Assembly (NCBI RefSeq): GCF_003999975.1
Contig: NZ_RJAC01000002.1
Span: 791,869-855,868, forward strand
Reading direction: 5' to 3'
DNA length: 64,000 nt
Source: Actinoplanes solisilvae
Lineage (GTDB): Bacteria > Actinomycetota > Actinomycetes > Mycobacteriales > Micromonosporaceae
Below, piece after piece: positions 26,183 to 35,991 of this stretch (its first letter is position 1; every line of letters starts with the position of its first letter). The notes below the pieces were generated by a model that was given only the letters and a program-made list of their open reading frames with translations, was not told the origin of the DNA and searched no databases. Made by a program: the position numbers and the translations under genes.

Positions 26183-27079
26183 TCACAGCAGGAGCAGGTC
26201 GAGCAGGGCGAAGAGGAACAGGGCGATGGCGATGAAGCCGTTGGCCGTGAAGAAGGCCCGGTTCACCTTCGACAGGTCGGTCGGGGTGACGACGATGTGC
26301 TGGTAGACGAGGCCGACCGCGGTCGCGGCGAGGCCTATCCACCAGAGCCAGCCGAGGCCGGCGAGCTGGCCGAACCACACGAAGAGCGCGAACGTCACCA
26401 CGTGGGTCGCGGTCGAGATGTGCAGCGCCGTGGGCACGCCGAAGCGGGCCGGGGTGGAGTGCACGCCGATCTTGCGGTCGATCTCGACGTCCTGGCAGGC
26501 GTAGATGATGTCGAAGCCACCGATCCACAGGCCGACCGCGACGCCGAGCAGCCAGGCCGGGCCCGAGCCGGCGAACGTGCCGGTGATCGCCAGCCAGGCG
26601 CCGACCGGGGCGACCGCCTGGGCGAGCGCGAGCACGTAGTGCGGGAAGTTGGTGAACCGCTTGGCGTACGGATAGACGACCAGCGGGATCACGGCGAGCG
26701 GAGCCAGCACGAGGCAGAGCCAGTTGAGCAGGCCGGCCGCGACGAAGAGCACGACCAGCGAGACCACGGCGCCCGTCCACGCCGTTCGTGGCGAGACGGC
26801 GCCGGTGACGAGCTCGCGATTCTGCGTACGCGGGTTGAGGGCGTCGATCTTGCGGTCGAGGATGCGGTTGGCGGCCATCGCGAAGGTGCGGCCGGCAACC
26901 ATCGCGATCGTCACGAGCAGCAGGTCGACCCAGTGCACGCCGGTGCCCTCGCGGTGCAGCGCGACGGCGGCGGACAGATAGGCGAACGGGAGCGCGAAGA
27001 CCGAGTGCTCGATGACGACCAGACGCAGGAACGCCTTGACCTTGCCGGGTTTCTCGGGGACCGCCGCGACCGCCGTCAT
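26183..27079 (-). CDS. mqnP: UbiA-family prenyltransferase of menaquinone synthesis (MqnP)
   Basis: Integral membrane prenyltransferase (298 residues, about eight helices) that attaches the polyprenyl tail to the naphthoate intermediate of the futalosine route. The first Asp-rich motif is NRILDRKID (NxxxDxxxD), the second is the DVEIDRKIG segment following IIYACQ. It overlaps the mqnL gene by four bases (ATGA), and ubiX follows downstream. The prenyl-acceptor specificity is inferred from the neighbours rather than from the sequence. Confidence 0.88.
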   Translation of the reverse strand: MTAVAAVPEKPGKVKAFLRLVVIEHSVFALPFAYLSAAVALHREGTGVHWVDLLLVTIAMVAGRTFAMAANRILDRKIDALNPRTQNRELVTGAVSPRTAWTGAVVSLVVLFVAAGLLNWLCLVLAPLAVIPLVVYPYAKRFTNFPHYVLALAQAVAPVGAWLAITGTFAGSGPAWLLGVAVGLWIGGFDIIYACQDVEIDRKIGVHSTPARFGVPTALHISTATHVVTFALFVWFGQLAGLGWLWWIGLAATAVGLVYQHIVVTPTDLSKVNRAFFTANGFIAIALFLFALLDLLLL

Positions 27080-28536
27080 ATGCCGTACTCCTTCCAGCGC
27101 TTGTCGACCAGGCTCTTCACCTCGGGCGACATCGCCATCTCCTCGGGCCAGCCTCGTGAGTAGCCCTCGGAAGGCAGCTTACGGGTGGCGTCGATGCCGG
27201 CCTTGCCACCCCAGAACTGCTGGTAGGACGAGTGGTCGAGGTGGTCGACGGGGCCCTGGGTGAGCAACAGGTCGCGGTCGTAGTCGACGTTGCCGAAGGC
27301 GCGGAAGGCGACCTCGTTGTAGTCGTGGACGTCGCAGTCCTCGTCGACGATCACGATCAGCTTGGTCAGCGACATCAGGTGGGCGCCCCAGATGGCGTTC
27401 ATGATCTTCTGGGCGTGCTTGGGGTAGCGCTTGCGGATCGAGACGATCGCGCAGTTGTGGAAGACGCCGGCCGCGGGCAGGTCGTAGTCGACGACGTCGG
27501 GGATCAGCATGCGCAGCAGCGGCAGGAAGATGCGCTCGGTCGCCTTGCCGAGGCCGTGATCTTCCTGCGGCGGCTTGGACGTGACGATCGAGTGGTAGAT
27601 CGGCTTCTTGCGCATCGTCATGGCTTCGATGTGCAGCACCGGGAACGGCTCGACCGGGGTGTAGAAACCGGTGTGGTCGCCGAACGGGCCCTCGGGCATG
27701 CGCTCGCCGGGCTCGAGGTAGCCCTCGAGGATGATCTGGGCCTCGGCCGGCACCTGCAGCGGAACGGTCAGGCAGTCGACCATCTCGACGCGCTCGCCAC
27801 GCAGGAAGCCGGCGAAGAGGTATTCGTCGATGTCGGACGGGAGCGGCGCACTCGCGGCGTAGCTGACCACCGGGTCGCAGCCGATCGCGATGGCCACCGG
27901 CAGGCGCTGGCCGAGCCGCTCGGCGACCGCGTGGTGGGCCGTCGAATCTTTGTGGATCTGCCAGTGCATGCCGAGCGTGTTCTTCGAGTGCTGCTGGAGG
28001 CGGTAGAGGCCGAGGTTGCGCTTGCCGGTCTCGGGGTGCTTGGTGTGGGTGAGCCCGTAGTTGTGGAAGATGCCGCCGTCGTCGGGCCAGACCTGCAGGC
28101 CGGGCAGCAGGCCGAGGTCGACCTCGTCGCCCTTGAGCACGACCTCTTGGCAGGGGGCGGTCTTCACCTTGCGCGGCGGCAGCGACTTGAGCTGCAGCAC
28201 CTTGCCGAGGCCCTCGCGGATGCCGGACCAGCCGACCGGGAGCTCGGGCTTGAGCATCGCGCCGATGCGGTCGCCGACCTCGTCGAGCGACTCGACGCCC
28301 AGGGCCATCGCCATGCGCTTCTCGGTGCCGAAGAGGTTGATCGCGATCGGCATCGTGCCGCGGGTGGGGCGCTCGAACAGCAGCGCCGGGCCGCCGGCCC
28401 GCACGGTGCGCGTCACCACCTCGCTGATCTCCAGCGTCGGGTCGACCGGCACGGTGATCCGACGGAGTTCCCCGGCCGCCTCCAGGGCGTCGAGGAAGCT
28501 CTGCAGATTTTCATAGGGAAATCCACGAGGCGCCAT
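27076..28536 (-). CDS. mqnL: UbiD-family menaquinone biosynthesis decarboxylase (MqnL)
   Basis: A 486-residue prenyl-FMN-dependent decarboxylase that removes the ring carboxylate in menaquinone synthesis. Family features include FPYENLQSFLDALEAAGELRRI, EISEVVTRTVRAGGPALLFE, the active-site region LEGYLEPGERMPEGPFGDHTGFY and PKHAQKIMNAIWG. The catalytic Glu/Arg set lies in the EGYLEPGERMPEGPFGDH stretch. It needs the UbiX product. ATG 28536 (MAPRGF) is chosen because upstream sequence is not conserved. It heads the mqnL-mqnP-ubiX unit. Confidence 0.9.
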   Translation of the reverse strand: MAPRGFPYENLQSFLDALEAAGELRRITVPVDPTLEISEVVTRTVRAGGPALLFERPTRGTMPIAINLFGTEKRMAMALGVESLDEVGDRIGAMLKPELPVGWSGIREGLGKVLQLKSLPPRKVKTAPCQEVVLKGDEVDLGLLPGLQVWPDDGGIFHNYGLTHTKHPETGKRNLGLYRLQQHSKNTLGMHWQIHKDSTAHHAVAERLGQRLPVAIAIGCDPVVSYAASAPLPSDIDEYLFAGFLRGERVEMVDCLTVPLQVPAEAQIILEGYLEPGERMPEGPFGDHTGFYTPVEPFPVLHIEAMTMRKKPIYHSIVTSKPPQEDHGLGKATERIFLPLLRMLIPDVVDYDLPAAGVFHNCAIVSIRKRYPKHAQKIMNAIWGAHLMSLTKLIVIVDEDCDVHDYNEVAFRAFGNVDYDRDLLLTQGPVDHLDHSSYQQFWGGKAGIDATRKLPSEGYSRGWPEEMAMSPEVKSLVDKRWKEYGI

Positions 28537-28650
28537 GACGACCAGTCTCGCGTACGGGTCCGACAGTTTCGCGCGCGGGCGATCACCGTCACTCGGATTG
28601 TCCGATTCGCGTTGAGTGGGCATTGGCCCGAGGCTCACGTGAGGTGGCAG

Positions 28651-29520
28651 GTGAAGATCCGGAACGCGGTGCTGTGGTGCGCGATGGCCGCCCTGACCAC
28701 CACGCTGACAGGCGTGAACCCGGCCGCCGGGAGCAGGAGACTACCCCCCTGCCCGGCCGCGAAGGCGTCGACGCGGGCCCCCACCCAACCGGCCGGGCCG
28801 AACACCATGGGGGCCTGTCGTGCCACAGGTCACATCCTTGAATCGGGCGTGCGACTGGCCCGGCGCGGCGAGGCCGGCTTCACCCCGAGCGGCTACCACC
28901 ACCTGGGCGCCAACACCGGCAACGAGTGGGCCGGCGTCTCGGGGCGCATGTCGGTCGTGGACGGTTCGGTTCGACCCCGGTCGTACGACTTCGTGGCCGG
29001 CCGCTTCATGGCCAAGCGCAACCTGGGCCGCGGCAGCATCGCGTGGCTCGAGGCGGGCTGGGCCGAGACGGGCTGGGCGCAACCGGGCCGCCAGCACATC
29101 TACACGTTCAACACCAACACCAAGACTTGGCAGTTCTACGACCAGTACCTGCTGCGGCCCGGCGACAAGATCTGGCTCGACCTGCGCTCGAACGACGGCG
29201 GCTGGTGGAGCGCCTGGCTGTGGTGGGGCGACCGGTGGAACCTGCTCACCGCTCAACGGCTGCCGCTGGGCCCCACGGCGACCGTCGAGCAGTACGTCGA
29301 GGTGCACGTCGACGCCGGACGGCCCGGCCTGCTCGATGTGCCGCCGGTGCTGGTGGACAACGTCCGGCTGCGGCCGGCCGACGGTGGCGCGTCCCGGCTC
29401 TGGCGCGACGACGTGCCTACGCTGACCGGGTCGGACCCGGCCCAGCGCGAGCACAACGGCGGGTTCTGCCTCGACTGGCTGACCCGTTACGACACGTGGA
29501 CCGCCGGCGACTGCGGCTGA
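28651..29520 (+). CDS. Secreted protein of unknown function
   Basis: A 289-residue protein with a signal peptide (VKIRNAVLWCAMAALTTTLTGVNPAAG). The mature part is rich in Trp and Gly: AWLEAGWAETGW, WQFYDQYLLRPGDKIWLDLRSNDGGWWSAWLWWGDRWNLL. It ends with Cys-containing segments (FCLDWLTRYDTWTAGDCG). The composition suggests a beta-sandwich carbohydrate- or wall-binding protein, but I recognise no family. GTG 28651 has GAGGTGG upstream; an in-frame GTG at 28639 is possible. It converges on ccsB with four bases between the stops. Confidence 0.75.
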   Translation: MKIRNAVLWCAMAALTTTLTGVNPAAGSRRLPPCPAAKASTRAPTQPAGPNTMGACRATGHILESGVRLARRGEAGFTPSGYHHLGANTGNEWAGVSGRMSVVDGSVRPRSYDFVAGRFMAKRNLGRGSIAWLEAGWAETGWAQPGRQHIYTFNTNTKTWQFYDQYLLRPGDKIWLDLRSNDGGWWSAWLWWGDRWNLLTAQRLPLGPTATVEQYVEVHVDAGRPGLLDVPPVLVDNVRLRPADGGASRLWRDDVPTLTGSDPAQREHNGGFCLDWLTRYDTWTAGDCG

Positions 29521-29524
29521 ACGA

Positions 29525-30505
29525 TCAGCCCGCGTTGGCGTACGAGTGCAGGCCCTCGAAGAACAGGTTCACGCCGAACAGGTTCATCAGCATCGTCACG
29601 AAGCCGATCAGCGCGATCCAGGTCGCGACCGTGCGCTTGACGCTCGGCGTGGCCCGCGCGTGCAGGTAACCGGCGTAGACGATCCATGAGATGAACGCCC
29701 ACACCTCCTTGGGGTCCCAGCCCCAGTAGCGGCCCCAGGACGCCTCGGCCCAGATCGGACCGGCGATCAGCGCGCCGAAGGTGAACAGCGGGAACGCGAA
29801 GGCGTGCAGGCGGAACGTCAGCCGCTCGAGGGTGGCAGCGGCCGGCACGCGCTTGCCGAGCGTGTAGGGGAAACGGCGTTTGCCCTGGTCGTAGCCGTTG
29901 CGGATGAGGAACATCGCGGCCGGCACAGCGCCGATCAGGAAGATGCCCGTGCCGATGATGATCGTCGACACGTGGATGATGAACCAGTACGACTTCAGCG
30001 CCGGGACCAGCGGGCCGACCGGGGTGTAGGCGATCAGGCTGGCCGCGCCGAGCATGACGACCAGCGCCAGCGAGGCGAACAGGCCCAGGTGCCGCACGGC
30101 CGGACGGGCGAGCACGATGCCCAGCCACACCGCCGAGGCGATGAACGTGGTGGCCAGGATGTACTCGTACATGTTGCCCCACGGCATGCGGTCGGCCGCG
30201 ATGCCGCGGGTGACCAGACCGCCGAGGTGCAGCAGCACCGCGATGACGTTGAAGCCGACCGCGATCTTGCCGACCAGTTCGCCCCGGTCGCGCCGGACGG
30301 GCGGCGGGGAGGACTCCTCGGTCACCACGATGTCGTCGGGCACCGGGGCGCCCGCGCCCACCAGCAGCTTGGCCTCGACCGGGCGCAGCGCGGCCCGACC
30401 GACGCGGCTGCGGCGACCGAACGCGTACTCCCCGGCGTAGCAGACCATCGCGACCAGATAGGTCAGGACGGCCGCCGCCATCAACTGATTCGACAACTCC
30501 GCCAT
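29525..30505 (-). CDS. ccsB: Cytochrome c biogenesis protein CcsB/ResC
   Basis: A 326-residue membrane protein of the haem-handling CcsA/ResC family in system II cytochrome c maturation. The tryptophan-rich haem-presenting motif WGWDPKEVW is present in YWGWDPKEVWAFISWIVYAGYLHAR. Conserved His residues stand in FNVIAVLLHLGGL, FIIHVSTIIIG and RLHAFAFPLF, and several helices surround them. It shares one base with the resB stop (TGATG). It forms the haem export and ligation complex with ResB. Confidence 0.93.
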   Translation of the reverse strand: MAELSNQLMAAAVLTYLVAMVCYAGEYAFGRRSRVGRAALRPVEAKLLVGAGAPVPDDIVVTEESSPPPVRRDRGELVGKIAVGFNVIAVLLHLGGLVTRGIAADRMPWGNMYEYILATTFIASAVWLGIVLARPAVRHLGLFASLALVVMLGAASLIAYTPVGPLVPALKSYWFIIHVSTIIIGTGIFLIGAVPAAMFLIRNGYDQGKRRFPYTLGKRVPAAATLERLTFRLHAFAFPLFTFGALIAGPIWAEASWGRYWGWDPKEVWAFISWIVYAGYLHARATPSVKRTVATWIALIGFVTMLMNLFGVNLFFEGLHSYANAG

Positions 30506-32139
30506 CAGGACGTCCCTTCCTCGGCGGTTTTGACCAGCGCCTTGAACTCGTCGGAGAAACCGGGGTAGTCGGTGCGCGGCAGGCCACCGGCCTCGACCAA
30601 CGTACCGCCGCCGGGCCGCGCGGAATCTGGCAGGTCGACATTCGGCCGGTCGGCATTCGGCCGGACCCGGAACCACACGCGGCGGCGGTGGCCGGCGAGC
30701 GAGAGCATCAGACCGATCAACCCGGCGATCGCGCCGACCAGCAGCAGGCCCTGCGTGGGGTCGTACCGGATGGAAAGCGTCGCGTAGGGGCGGGTGCCGA
30801 GGAACTCGAGCTTGGTGCCGTCGTCCAGGGTCCAGGTCTCGCCCATCTTGAGCGGGTGCGGGCGGGCGCCGCTGACGTTCTTGAGGTCGCCGCTGTGGAT
30901 CTGGGCCTGCTTGAGGGAGTAGACCGAGCCCGGCGTGCCGACGTCGAGGCCCAGGTCGCCGCGGTAGGCGGTCAGGTAGAGCATCGGGTTGTTCTCGGCC
31001 GGGAAGGTCGAGGTCGCCCGGCCGTCCTTCGCCGCGGTCGGCAGGTAGACGCCCTCGAAGCCCATCTGCAGCGTCGAGTCCCGCTTGTTGGTCTTGGGGT
31101 CGATGTTCACGTCCGGGAACTGTGCGACGCCCTCGCTGGTCTGCATCCCGTCGACCGGCAGGAACGGCACGATCTTGGTCTGCGAGACGCCGAACCGGTC
31201 CGTGTATTTCAGGATCGGCGCGTAGGAGTGCCCGAGCAGGTAGACGTTGGCGCCGTCGAGCCGCAGCGGGTCGTTCACCGTGAACTTGCGCGTCTCGGCC
31301 GGGCCGTTGTCCTGCGTGACCTGCACCGTCGCCAGGAACGTCTTGGGCTGACCGGTGCTCTGGAACGTGGCCTCGAAGTCGCTGAGCTTGAGACAGAAGT
31401 TCGGCAGGTCGGAGGGCTGCACCCGGGGGCCGAGCGTGGAGTCGTCGTACTGCGTGAGGGTGTTGCAGAAGCCCTGGTCGCTGCCGCCGACGAGGATCCG
31501 GTTCGCGTGCCAGCCGTACCAGTGCCCGAAACCCACGCAGACCAGCACGGTCAGCAGGGCGAAGTGGAAGAAGAGGTTGCCGGTCTCCTTGAGGTAGCCC
31601 TTCTCGGCCGAGACCGTCCAGACGCCGTCCTCGCCCTCGCGCACCCGGGTGCGGAACCGGCTGCGACGCAGACCACCGGCGAGGCTCTTGGCGACCTCGG
31701 CCGGCTCGCCGGGGCGTACGAAATCGGCGTTCTGCGGCAGGCGCCGCAGGCGTTTCGGGGCGTCGGGCGGGGCCTGCCGCAGCGAGCGCACGTGATCGAT
31801 CAGCCGGGGCACGACACAGCCGATCAGCGACGTGAAGAGCAGCAGATAGATCGAGGCGAACCAGGGCGAGGCATAGACCTCGAAGCCGCCGAGGCGCTCC
31901 AGCCACGGCGCCAGTTCGGGGTGCGCCTGGTAGTACTGCGTGACCCTCTCGGCGTTGACCCCGCGCTGCGGGAAGACCGAGCCGGGAATCGCCGCGATGG
32001 CCAGCAGGAAGAGCAGGACCAACGCCGTACGCATGCTGGTGAGCTGGCGCCAGGAGTTGCGCAGCAGAGCCCACACGCGGTTGGTCGGTCGTGGCGGCGG
32101 AGCAGCGGGGGGAGCGGGGCGTTGCTCGACGACGGTCAC
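30505..32139 (-). CDS. resB: Cytochrome c biogenesis protein ResB
   Basis: A 544-residue ResB/Ccs1 protein, partner of CcsB in attaching haem to apocytochrome c outside the membrane. N-terminal helices (ALVLLFLLAIAAIPGSVF and SIYLLLFTSLIGCVVPRLIDHV) and a third helix (NLFFHFALLTVLVCVGFGHWYG) precede a large extracytoplasmic domain. A last helix (LLLVGAIAGLIGLMLSLAGHRRRVWF) ends the core. The GTG at 32139 overlaps the ccdA stop (GTGA). Confidence 0.93.
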   Translation of the reverse strand: MTVVEQRPAPPAAPPPRPTNRVWALLRNSWRQLTSMRTALVLLFLLAIAAIPGSVFPQRGVNAERVTQYYQAHPELAPWLERLGGFEVYASPWFASIYLLLFTSLIGCVVPRLIDHVRSLRQAPPDAPKRLRRLPQNADFVRPGEPAEVAKSLAGGLRRSRFRTRVREGEDGVWTVSAEKGYLKETGNLFFHFALLTVLVCVGFGHWYGWHANRILVGGSDQGFCNTLTQYDDSTLGPRVQPSDLPNFCLKLSDFEATFQSTGQPKTFLATVQVTQDNGPAETRKFTVNDPLRLDGANVYLLGHSYAPILKYTDRFGVSQTKIVPFLPVDGMQTSEGVAQFPDVNIDPKTNKRDSTLQMGFEGVYLPTAAKDGRATSTFPAENNPMLYLTAYRGDLGLDVGTPGSVYSLKQAQIHSGDLKNVSGARPHPLKMGETWTLDDGTKLEFLGTRPYATLSIRYDPTQGLLLVGAIAGLIGLMLSLAGHRRRVWFRVRPNADRPNVDLPDSARPGGGTLVEAGGLPRTDYPGFSDEFKALVKTAEEGTS

Positions 32140-32957
32140 AGCAGAGTCCCTCCACCGAAGTCGAAGGTGACCTTCAGCCACACCAGGAAGTGGTTCCACC
32201 CGCCGGAGACCAGCATGATGCCGACGAGGATCAGCAGCACCCCACCGATGCGGGTGACCCAGCGGCTGTTGCGGCGCACCGCACGGAAGACGCCGAGCAG
32301 CTTGCGGAAGAACAGCCCGAAGACCACAAACGGAAGACCCAGGCCCAAGCTGTACGCCAGGGCGAGCACGACGGCTCGGTTGGTCTCCCCGCTCGTGGTG
32401 GCCAGCGCGAGCACCGCGGCGAGCGTCGGACCGGTGCACGGCAGCCAGGAGAAGGCGAAGACCGCGCCGAAGATGGGCGCGCCGATCAGGCCGGCCGCCG
32501 GGAGCTTCTTGATGCGGGCCTCGCGCTGCAGCCCCGGGATCATGCCCAGGTAGCCCAGGCCGAGCACGATGACCAGGATGCCCAGGCCGATGTTGAGCGC
32601 CTCCTGGTGGCGCAGCAGGAAGCCGAGGTTGGCGACCAGCGTGGCCAGCAGGGTGAAGACGACCGAGAAGCCGAGCACGAACAGGCTGGTGCCGGCCAGG
32701 ACGCGTCCCCGGACGGCTCGGCCGGTCTTCGGCGGGGCCAGGGTCTGCACGCCGCCGCCTCCGCTGGTTTCCTCGGTGACGTTCGCCGTCGAGTCGTCCA
32801 GATCGGAGCCGGCCAGGCCGGTCACGTACGAGAGGTAGCCGGGCAACAGCGGCAGTACGCAGGGCGACAGGATGCTCACCAGGCCGGCCAGCGCGGCCAC
32901 GGCGACGGCCAGCACGAGCGGGCCGCCACTCGCTATGTCGGCGAACGACTCGCCCAT
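32136..32957 (-). CDS. ccdA: Cytochrome c biogenesis thiol transporter CcdA
   Basis: A 273-residue membrane protein that passes reducing equivalents across the membrane to ResA. The two redox Cys residues stand in LSPCVLPLLPGYLSYVTG (helix 1) and FSWLPCTGPTLAAVLALA (helix 4), with a long inner loop between. Six helices are predicted. Its ATG shares one base with the resA stop and its own stop overlaps resB, so the operon is tightly coupled. Confidence 0.93.
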   Translation of the reverse strand: MGESFADIASGGPLVLAVAVAALAGLVSILSPCVLPLLPGYLSYVTGLAGSDLDDSTANVTEETSGGGGVQTLAPPKTGRAVRGRVLAGTSLFVLGFSVVFTLLATLVANLGFLLRHQEALNIGLGILVIVLGLGYLGMIPGLQREARIKKLPAAGLIGAPIFGAVFAFSWLPCTGPTLAAVLALATTSGETNRAVVLALAYSLGLGLPFVVFGLFFRKLLGVFRAVRRNSRWVTRIGGVLLILVGIMLVSGGWNHFLVWLKVTFDFGGGTLL

Positions 32958-33514
32958 CAGCGCTCACTCTCCGCGGCGACCTTCTCGACCAGCGGCAGCA
33001 GTTGCGTCAGCGTGGTGGCCTGCCGCAGCGCGGCCGCGATGCGCCCCTGCCGGTCGATGATCAGGGTCGCCGGCGTGCTGACCTGCGTCACGTCGAACTG
33101 CAGGCCGACCTTGCCGTCAAAGTCAAAGATGCTCGGGTACGTCACCCGGCCGCGCTCGAATTCCCGGGCCGCGTCTTTGTCGTCGCGCGAGTTGACCCCG
33201 ATGAACGCGACGCCCTTGTCCTTGGTGGCCTGGTAGGTCTTCTCCAGGTCGTCGGCCTCGGCCCGGCACGGCGCGCACCACGAGCCCCAGAAGTTGACCA
33301 CCACGACCTTGCCGCTGTCTTGACTCAGGTCGTACTTCCCGCCGTCGAGCAGCTCGCCGCTGACCGCCTTGACCGTCGTGCGCTGGTCGGGCGCGCACTC
33401 GACCACGCCCTTGGTGGTGGTGCACTTCTCGGCCCAGTTCGCCTCCCCTCCGCATCCGGCGAGGACACCGGCCGTGACGGCGGCGGTGACCAGGATGGCG
33501 GCGAGGCGGCGCAT
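32957..33514 (-). CDS. resA: ResA/TlpA-like thiol-disulfide oxidoreductase lipoprotein
   Basis: A 185-residue lipoprotein with signal and lipobox (VTAGVLAGC) and a thioredoxin fold. The redox motif WCAPC lies in VVNFWGSWCAPCRAEADDLE, and the cis-Pro is in STPATLIIDRQGRI. It reduces apocytochrome c Cys residues before haem attachment, using electrons from CcdA. GGGAGC stands upstream of ATG 33514, which lies only two bases from the phosphatase stop. Confidence 0.92.
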   Translation of the reverse strand: MRRLAAILVTAAVTAGVLAGCGGEANWAEKCTTTKGVVECAPDQRTTVKAVSGELLDGGKYDLSQDSGKVVVVNFWGSWCAPCRAEADDLEKTYQATKDKGVAFIGVNSRDDKDAAREFERGRVTYPSIFDFDGKVGLQFDVTQVSTPATLIIDRQGRIAAALRQATTLTQLLPLVEKVAAESER

Positions 33515-33516
33515 GA

Positions 33517-34173
33517 TCAGGCTCCCTTGGCGGTCTTGGCTGACGCGGAGAGGGCCACCAGGTGCGCGGCGGGTTCGGCGTAGTCGATGCCGACAACCCG
33601 GGAGTCCTCGAAGCGGAACGAGGTGATGCTGGCCAGGCCGCACTGACGACGGCGAGGGTCGTGCCACAGACGCTTCTTCTCTATATAGCGCCGCAGCGTC
33701 CAGATCGGGAGCTGGTGCGAGACACAAACAGCCTCGTGCCCCTCGGCGGCGACCCGCGCGGCCTGCACGGCGGCGAACATGCGCTGCGCGATGACCAGGT
33801 AGGCCTCGCCCCACGAGGGGGTGATCGGGTCGCGCAGCACCCACCAGTGTCGCGGGTTCGTGAGCGCCCCGTCGCCGACCGAGACCTTCTTGCCCTCGAA
33901 GTAGTTCGAACTCTCGATCAGCCGTACGTCCGAGTGGATGTCGAGATCGAACTCGGCGGCGATCGGGACGGCCGTCTCTTGCGCACGCTCGAGCGGGCTG
34001 GCCACCACATGGGTGATGTCGCGCTTGGCCAGCGACTTCGCGGCCGCCACGGCCATCTGCTGGCCGAGCTCCGACAGGTGGAAGTCGGGCAGCCGCCCGT
34101 ACAGGACCTTGTTGGGGTTGAAGACCTCGCCGTGCCGCATGACGTGCACCGTGGTCCGCGTCGGTTCGCTCAT
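33517..34173 (-). CDS. Histidine phosphatase family protein
   Basis: A 218-residue phosphoglycerate-mutase-like phosphatase. The catalytic RHG motif is in [29 protein letters not shown]. The supporting Arg is in [10 protein letters not shown], and the second His is in [15 protein letters not shown]. The natural substrate is unknown. It is inserted between hemL (ATGA overlap) and resA (two-base gap), and this arrangement suggests a link to haem or cytochrome c maturation. Confidence 0.9.
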   Translation of the reverse strand: MSEPTRTTVHVMRHGEVFNPNKVLYGRLPDFHLSELGQQMAVAAAKSLAKRDITHVVASPLERAQETAVPIAAEFDLDIHSDVRLIESSNYFEGKKVSVGDGALTNPRHWWVLRDPITPSWGEAYLVIAQRMFAAVQAARVAAEGHEAVCVSHQLPIWTLRRYIEKKRLWHDPRRRQCGLASITSFRFEDSRVVGIDYAEPAAHLVALSASAKTAKGA

Positions 34174-35507
34174 TTATCTCCCCCCGCCGCCGCGGCCGCG
34201 TCTGCCGCGTAGGGCAGCGCCGTGGCGATCTGTTCCAGAGCTTCCTCGTCGATGGCGGTCGAGACGAACCACGACTCGAAGGCGCTCGGCGGCAGGTAGA
34301 CACCGCGCGACAGCATCGCGTGGAAGAACGCCTTGAACGCCCCGACGTCCTGGGTCTTGGCCGACTCGTAGTCGACCACCTCGGACTCGGTGAAGAAGAT
34401 CGAGAACATGTTGCCGGCGAAGGCCAGCCGGTGCGGGACGCCCGCGGTGGTCAGCGCGTCAGCCGCCAGCGCGCCGACCGTCGCCGACAGCTCGTCGAGC
34501 CGCTTGTAGACCGCCTCGTCGGCGAGCCGCAGCGAGGCCAGCCCGGCCGCGCAGGCCAGCGGATTGCCCGACAGCGTGCCCGCCTGATAGACCGGCCCGG
34601 CCGGGGCCAGGCGCGACATGATCTCGCGCCGCCCGCCGAACGCCGCCGCCGGCAGCCCGCCGCCCATCACCTTGCCGAAGGTGAACAGGTCGGCGTCGAC
34701 CGGGTCGAGCCCGGCCCAGCCCCCCGCCGAGACGCGGAAGCCGGTCATCACCTCGTCGACGATCAGCAGGGCCCCCGCCGCGTGCGCGATCTCGGCCAGC
34801 CGCTGGTTGAAGCCGTCGCGCGGCGCCACCACGCCCATGTTTCCGGCCGCGGCCTCGGTGATGATCGCCGCGATCTCGTGACCGTCCTGGCGGAAGGCCT
34901 CCTCGACGGCGGCCACGTCGTTGTAGGGCAGCACGATCGTCTCGCTCGCCGCCGCACCGGTGACCCCCGGCGAGTCGGGCAGACCCAGCGTCGCCACCCC
35001 CGACCCCGCCGCGGCCAGCAGCGCGTCGACGTGGCCGTGATAGCACCCGGCGAACTTCACGATCTTGGATCGCCCGGTGAACCCGCGGGCCAGCCGAATC
35101 GCCGACATCGTCGCCTCGGTGCCCGAGTTGACCAGCCGGACCTCTTCCACCGTCGTACGCCGGACGATCTCTTCGGCCAGGTCGACCTCGCCCGCCGTGG
35201 GGGTGCCGAAGCTCGTTCCCCGGGTCGCGGCTGACTGAATCGCCGCCACGACCTCCGGGTGCGCGTGCCCGTGAATGAGCGGCCCCCACGAGCAGACGAG
35301 GTCGACGTAGCGCCGCCCGTCCGCGTCGGTCAGCCACGCTCCCGCGCCGTGGTCCATGAAGCGGGGCACGCCCCCCACCGCCCGGAACGCACGCACGGGT
35401 GAATTGACCCCGCCCGGCACGATGGCCTTGGCGCGGTCGAACAGTCTCTGGGAAACCGGGGCGTCCTCCGGGTAGGGGAGGCCCTCGGGGCGGTATGAGG
35501 TGGTCAC
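34170..35507 (-). CDS. hemL: Glutamate-1-semialdehyde 2,1-aminomutase
   Basis: PLP enzyme making 5-aminolevulinate for haem and corrinoids. About 445 residues, with [20 protein letters not shown] at the start, the PLP Lys in [19 protein letters not shown], the Asp in [12 protein letters not shown], and the gating loop region [12 protein letters not shown]. The GTG at 35507 (VTTSY) is preferred because GGGAGC precedes it; ATG 35519 lacks a ribosome-binding site. It heads the hemL-phosphatase-resA-ccdA-resB-ccsB operon. Confidence 0.93.
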   Translation of the reverse strand: MTTSYRPEGLPYPEDAPVSQRLFDRAKAIVPGGVNSPVRAFRAVGGVPRFMDHGAGAWLTDADGRRYVDLVCSWGPLIHGHAHPEVVAAIQSAATRGTSFGTPTAGEVDLAEEIVRRTTVEEVRLVNSGTEATMSAIRLARGFTGRSKIVKFAGCYHGHVDALLAAAGSGVATLGLPDSPGVTGAAASETIVLPYNDVAAVEEAFRQDGHEIAAIITEAAAGNMGVVAPRDGFNQRLAEIAHAAGALLIVDEVMTGFRVSAGGWAGLDPVDADLFTFGKVMGGGLPAAAFGGRREIMSRLAPAGPVYQAGTLSGNPLACAAGLASLRLADEAVYKRLDELSATVGALAADALTTAGVPHRLAFAGNMFSIFFTESEVVDYESAKTQDVGAFKAFFHAMLSRGVYLPPSAFESWFVSTAIDEEALEQIATALPYAADAAAAAGGDK

Positions 35508-35664
35508 AGCGGCTCCCATTGTGTCAGCGCGTTCGAGCAAGAATCTCAAGAGGGTTCCTCACATCATCCGAGGATCGCCAAACCCCCACTCGCCGATGCC
35601 GGGAACGCCCCGATCTGTTCGCGCCCAACAGGCCGAACAAGCACACAGGCGATAGGCTGGCCCG

Positions 35665-35991
35665 GTGGAGCGACCCGAGCTGTCGATCACGGCTGAGCAC
35701 TCCCCTGACGAGGTCGTCTTCCACCTCGCCGGGGAGATTGACGTGCTCACGGTCAACCAACTATCGACGCTAGTAAATGAAGTCCTGGCCGAACCGCCGC
35801 CGCGCATAGTCCTCGACATGGCAGGCGTGACGTTCTGCGACTCCCAGGGCCTAGGCACCCTGGTAGTCCTAAGCCGAAAAGCCCAACATGCCCGTTCCGT
35901 CCTGGCCCTGAGCAACGTAGGCGACTTCCTGCTACGAGTGCTGGACATCACCGGCCTACGCTCAGCCCTGATGATCAGCAGCACCGCCTAG
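35665..35991 (+). CDS. STAS-domain anti-sigma factor antagonist
   Basis: A 108-residue SpoIIAA/RsbV-type STAS protein. Core ELSITAEHSPDEVVFHLAGEIDVLTVNQL leads to the phosphorylatable Ser60 in FCDSQGLGTLVVLSRKA. Unphosphorylated forms bind anti-sigma kinases and free a sigma factor; SpoIIE-type phosphatases nearby could dephosphorylate it. GTG start at 35665. It is divergent from hemL and stands alone, so its partner is unknown. Confidence 0.9.
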   Translation: MERPELSITAEHSPDEVVFHLAGEIDVLTVNQLSTLVNEVLAEPPPRIVLDMAGVTFCDSQGLGTLVVLSRKAQHARSVLALSNVGDFLLRVLDITGLRSALMISSTA

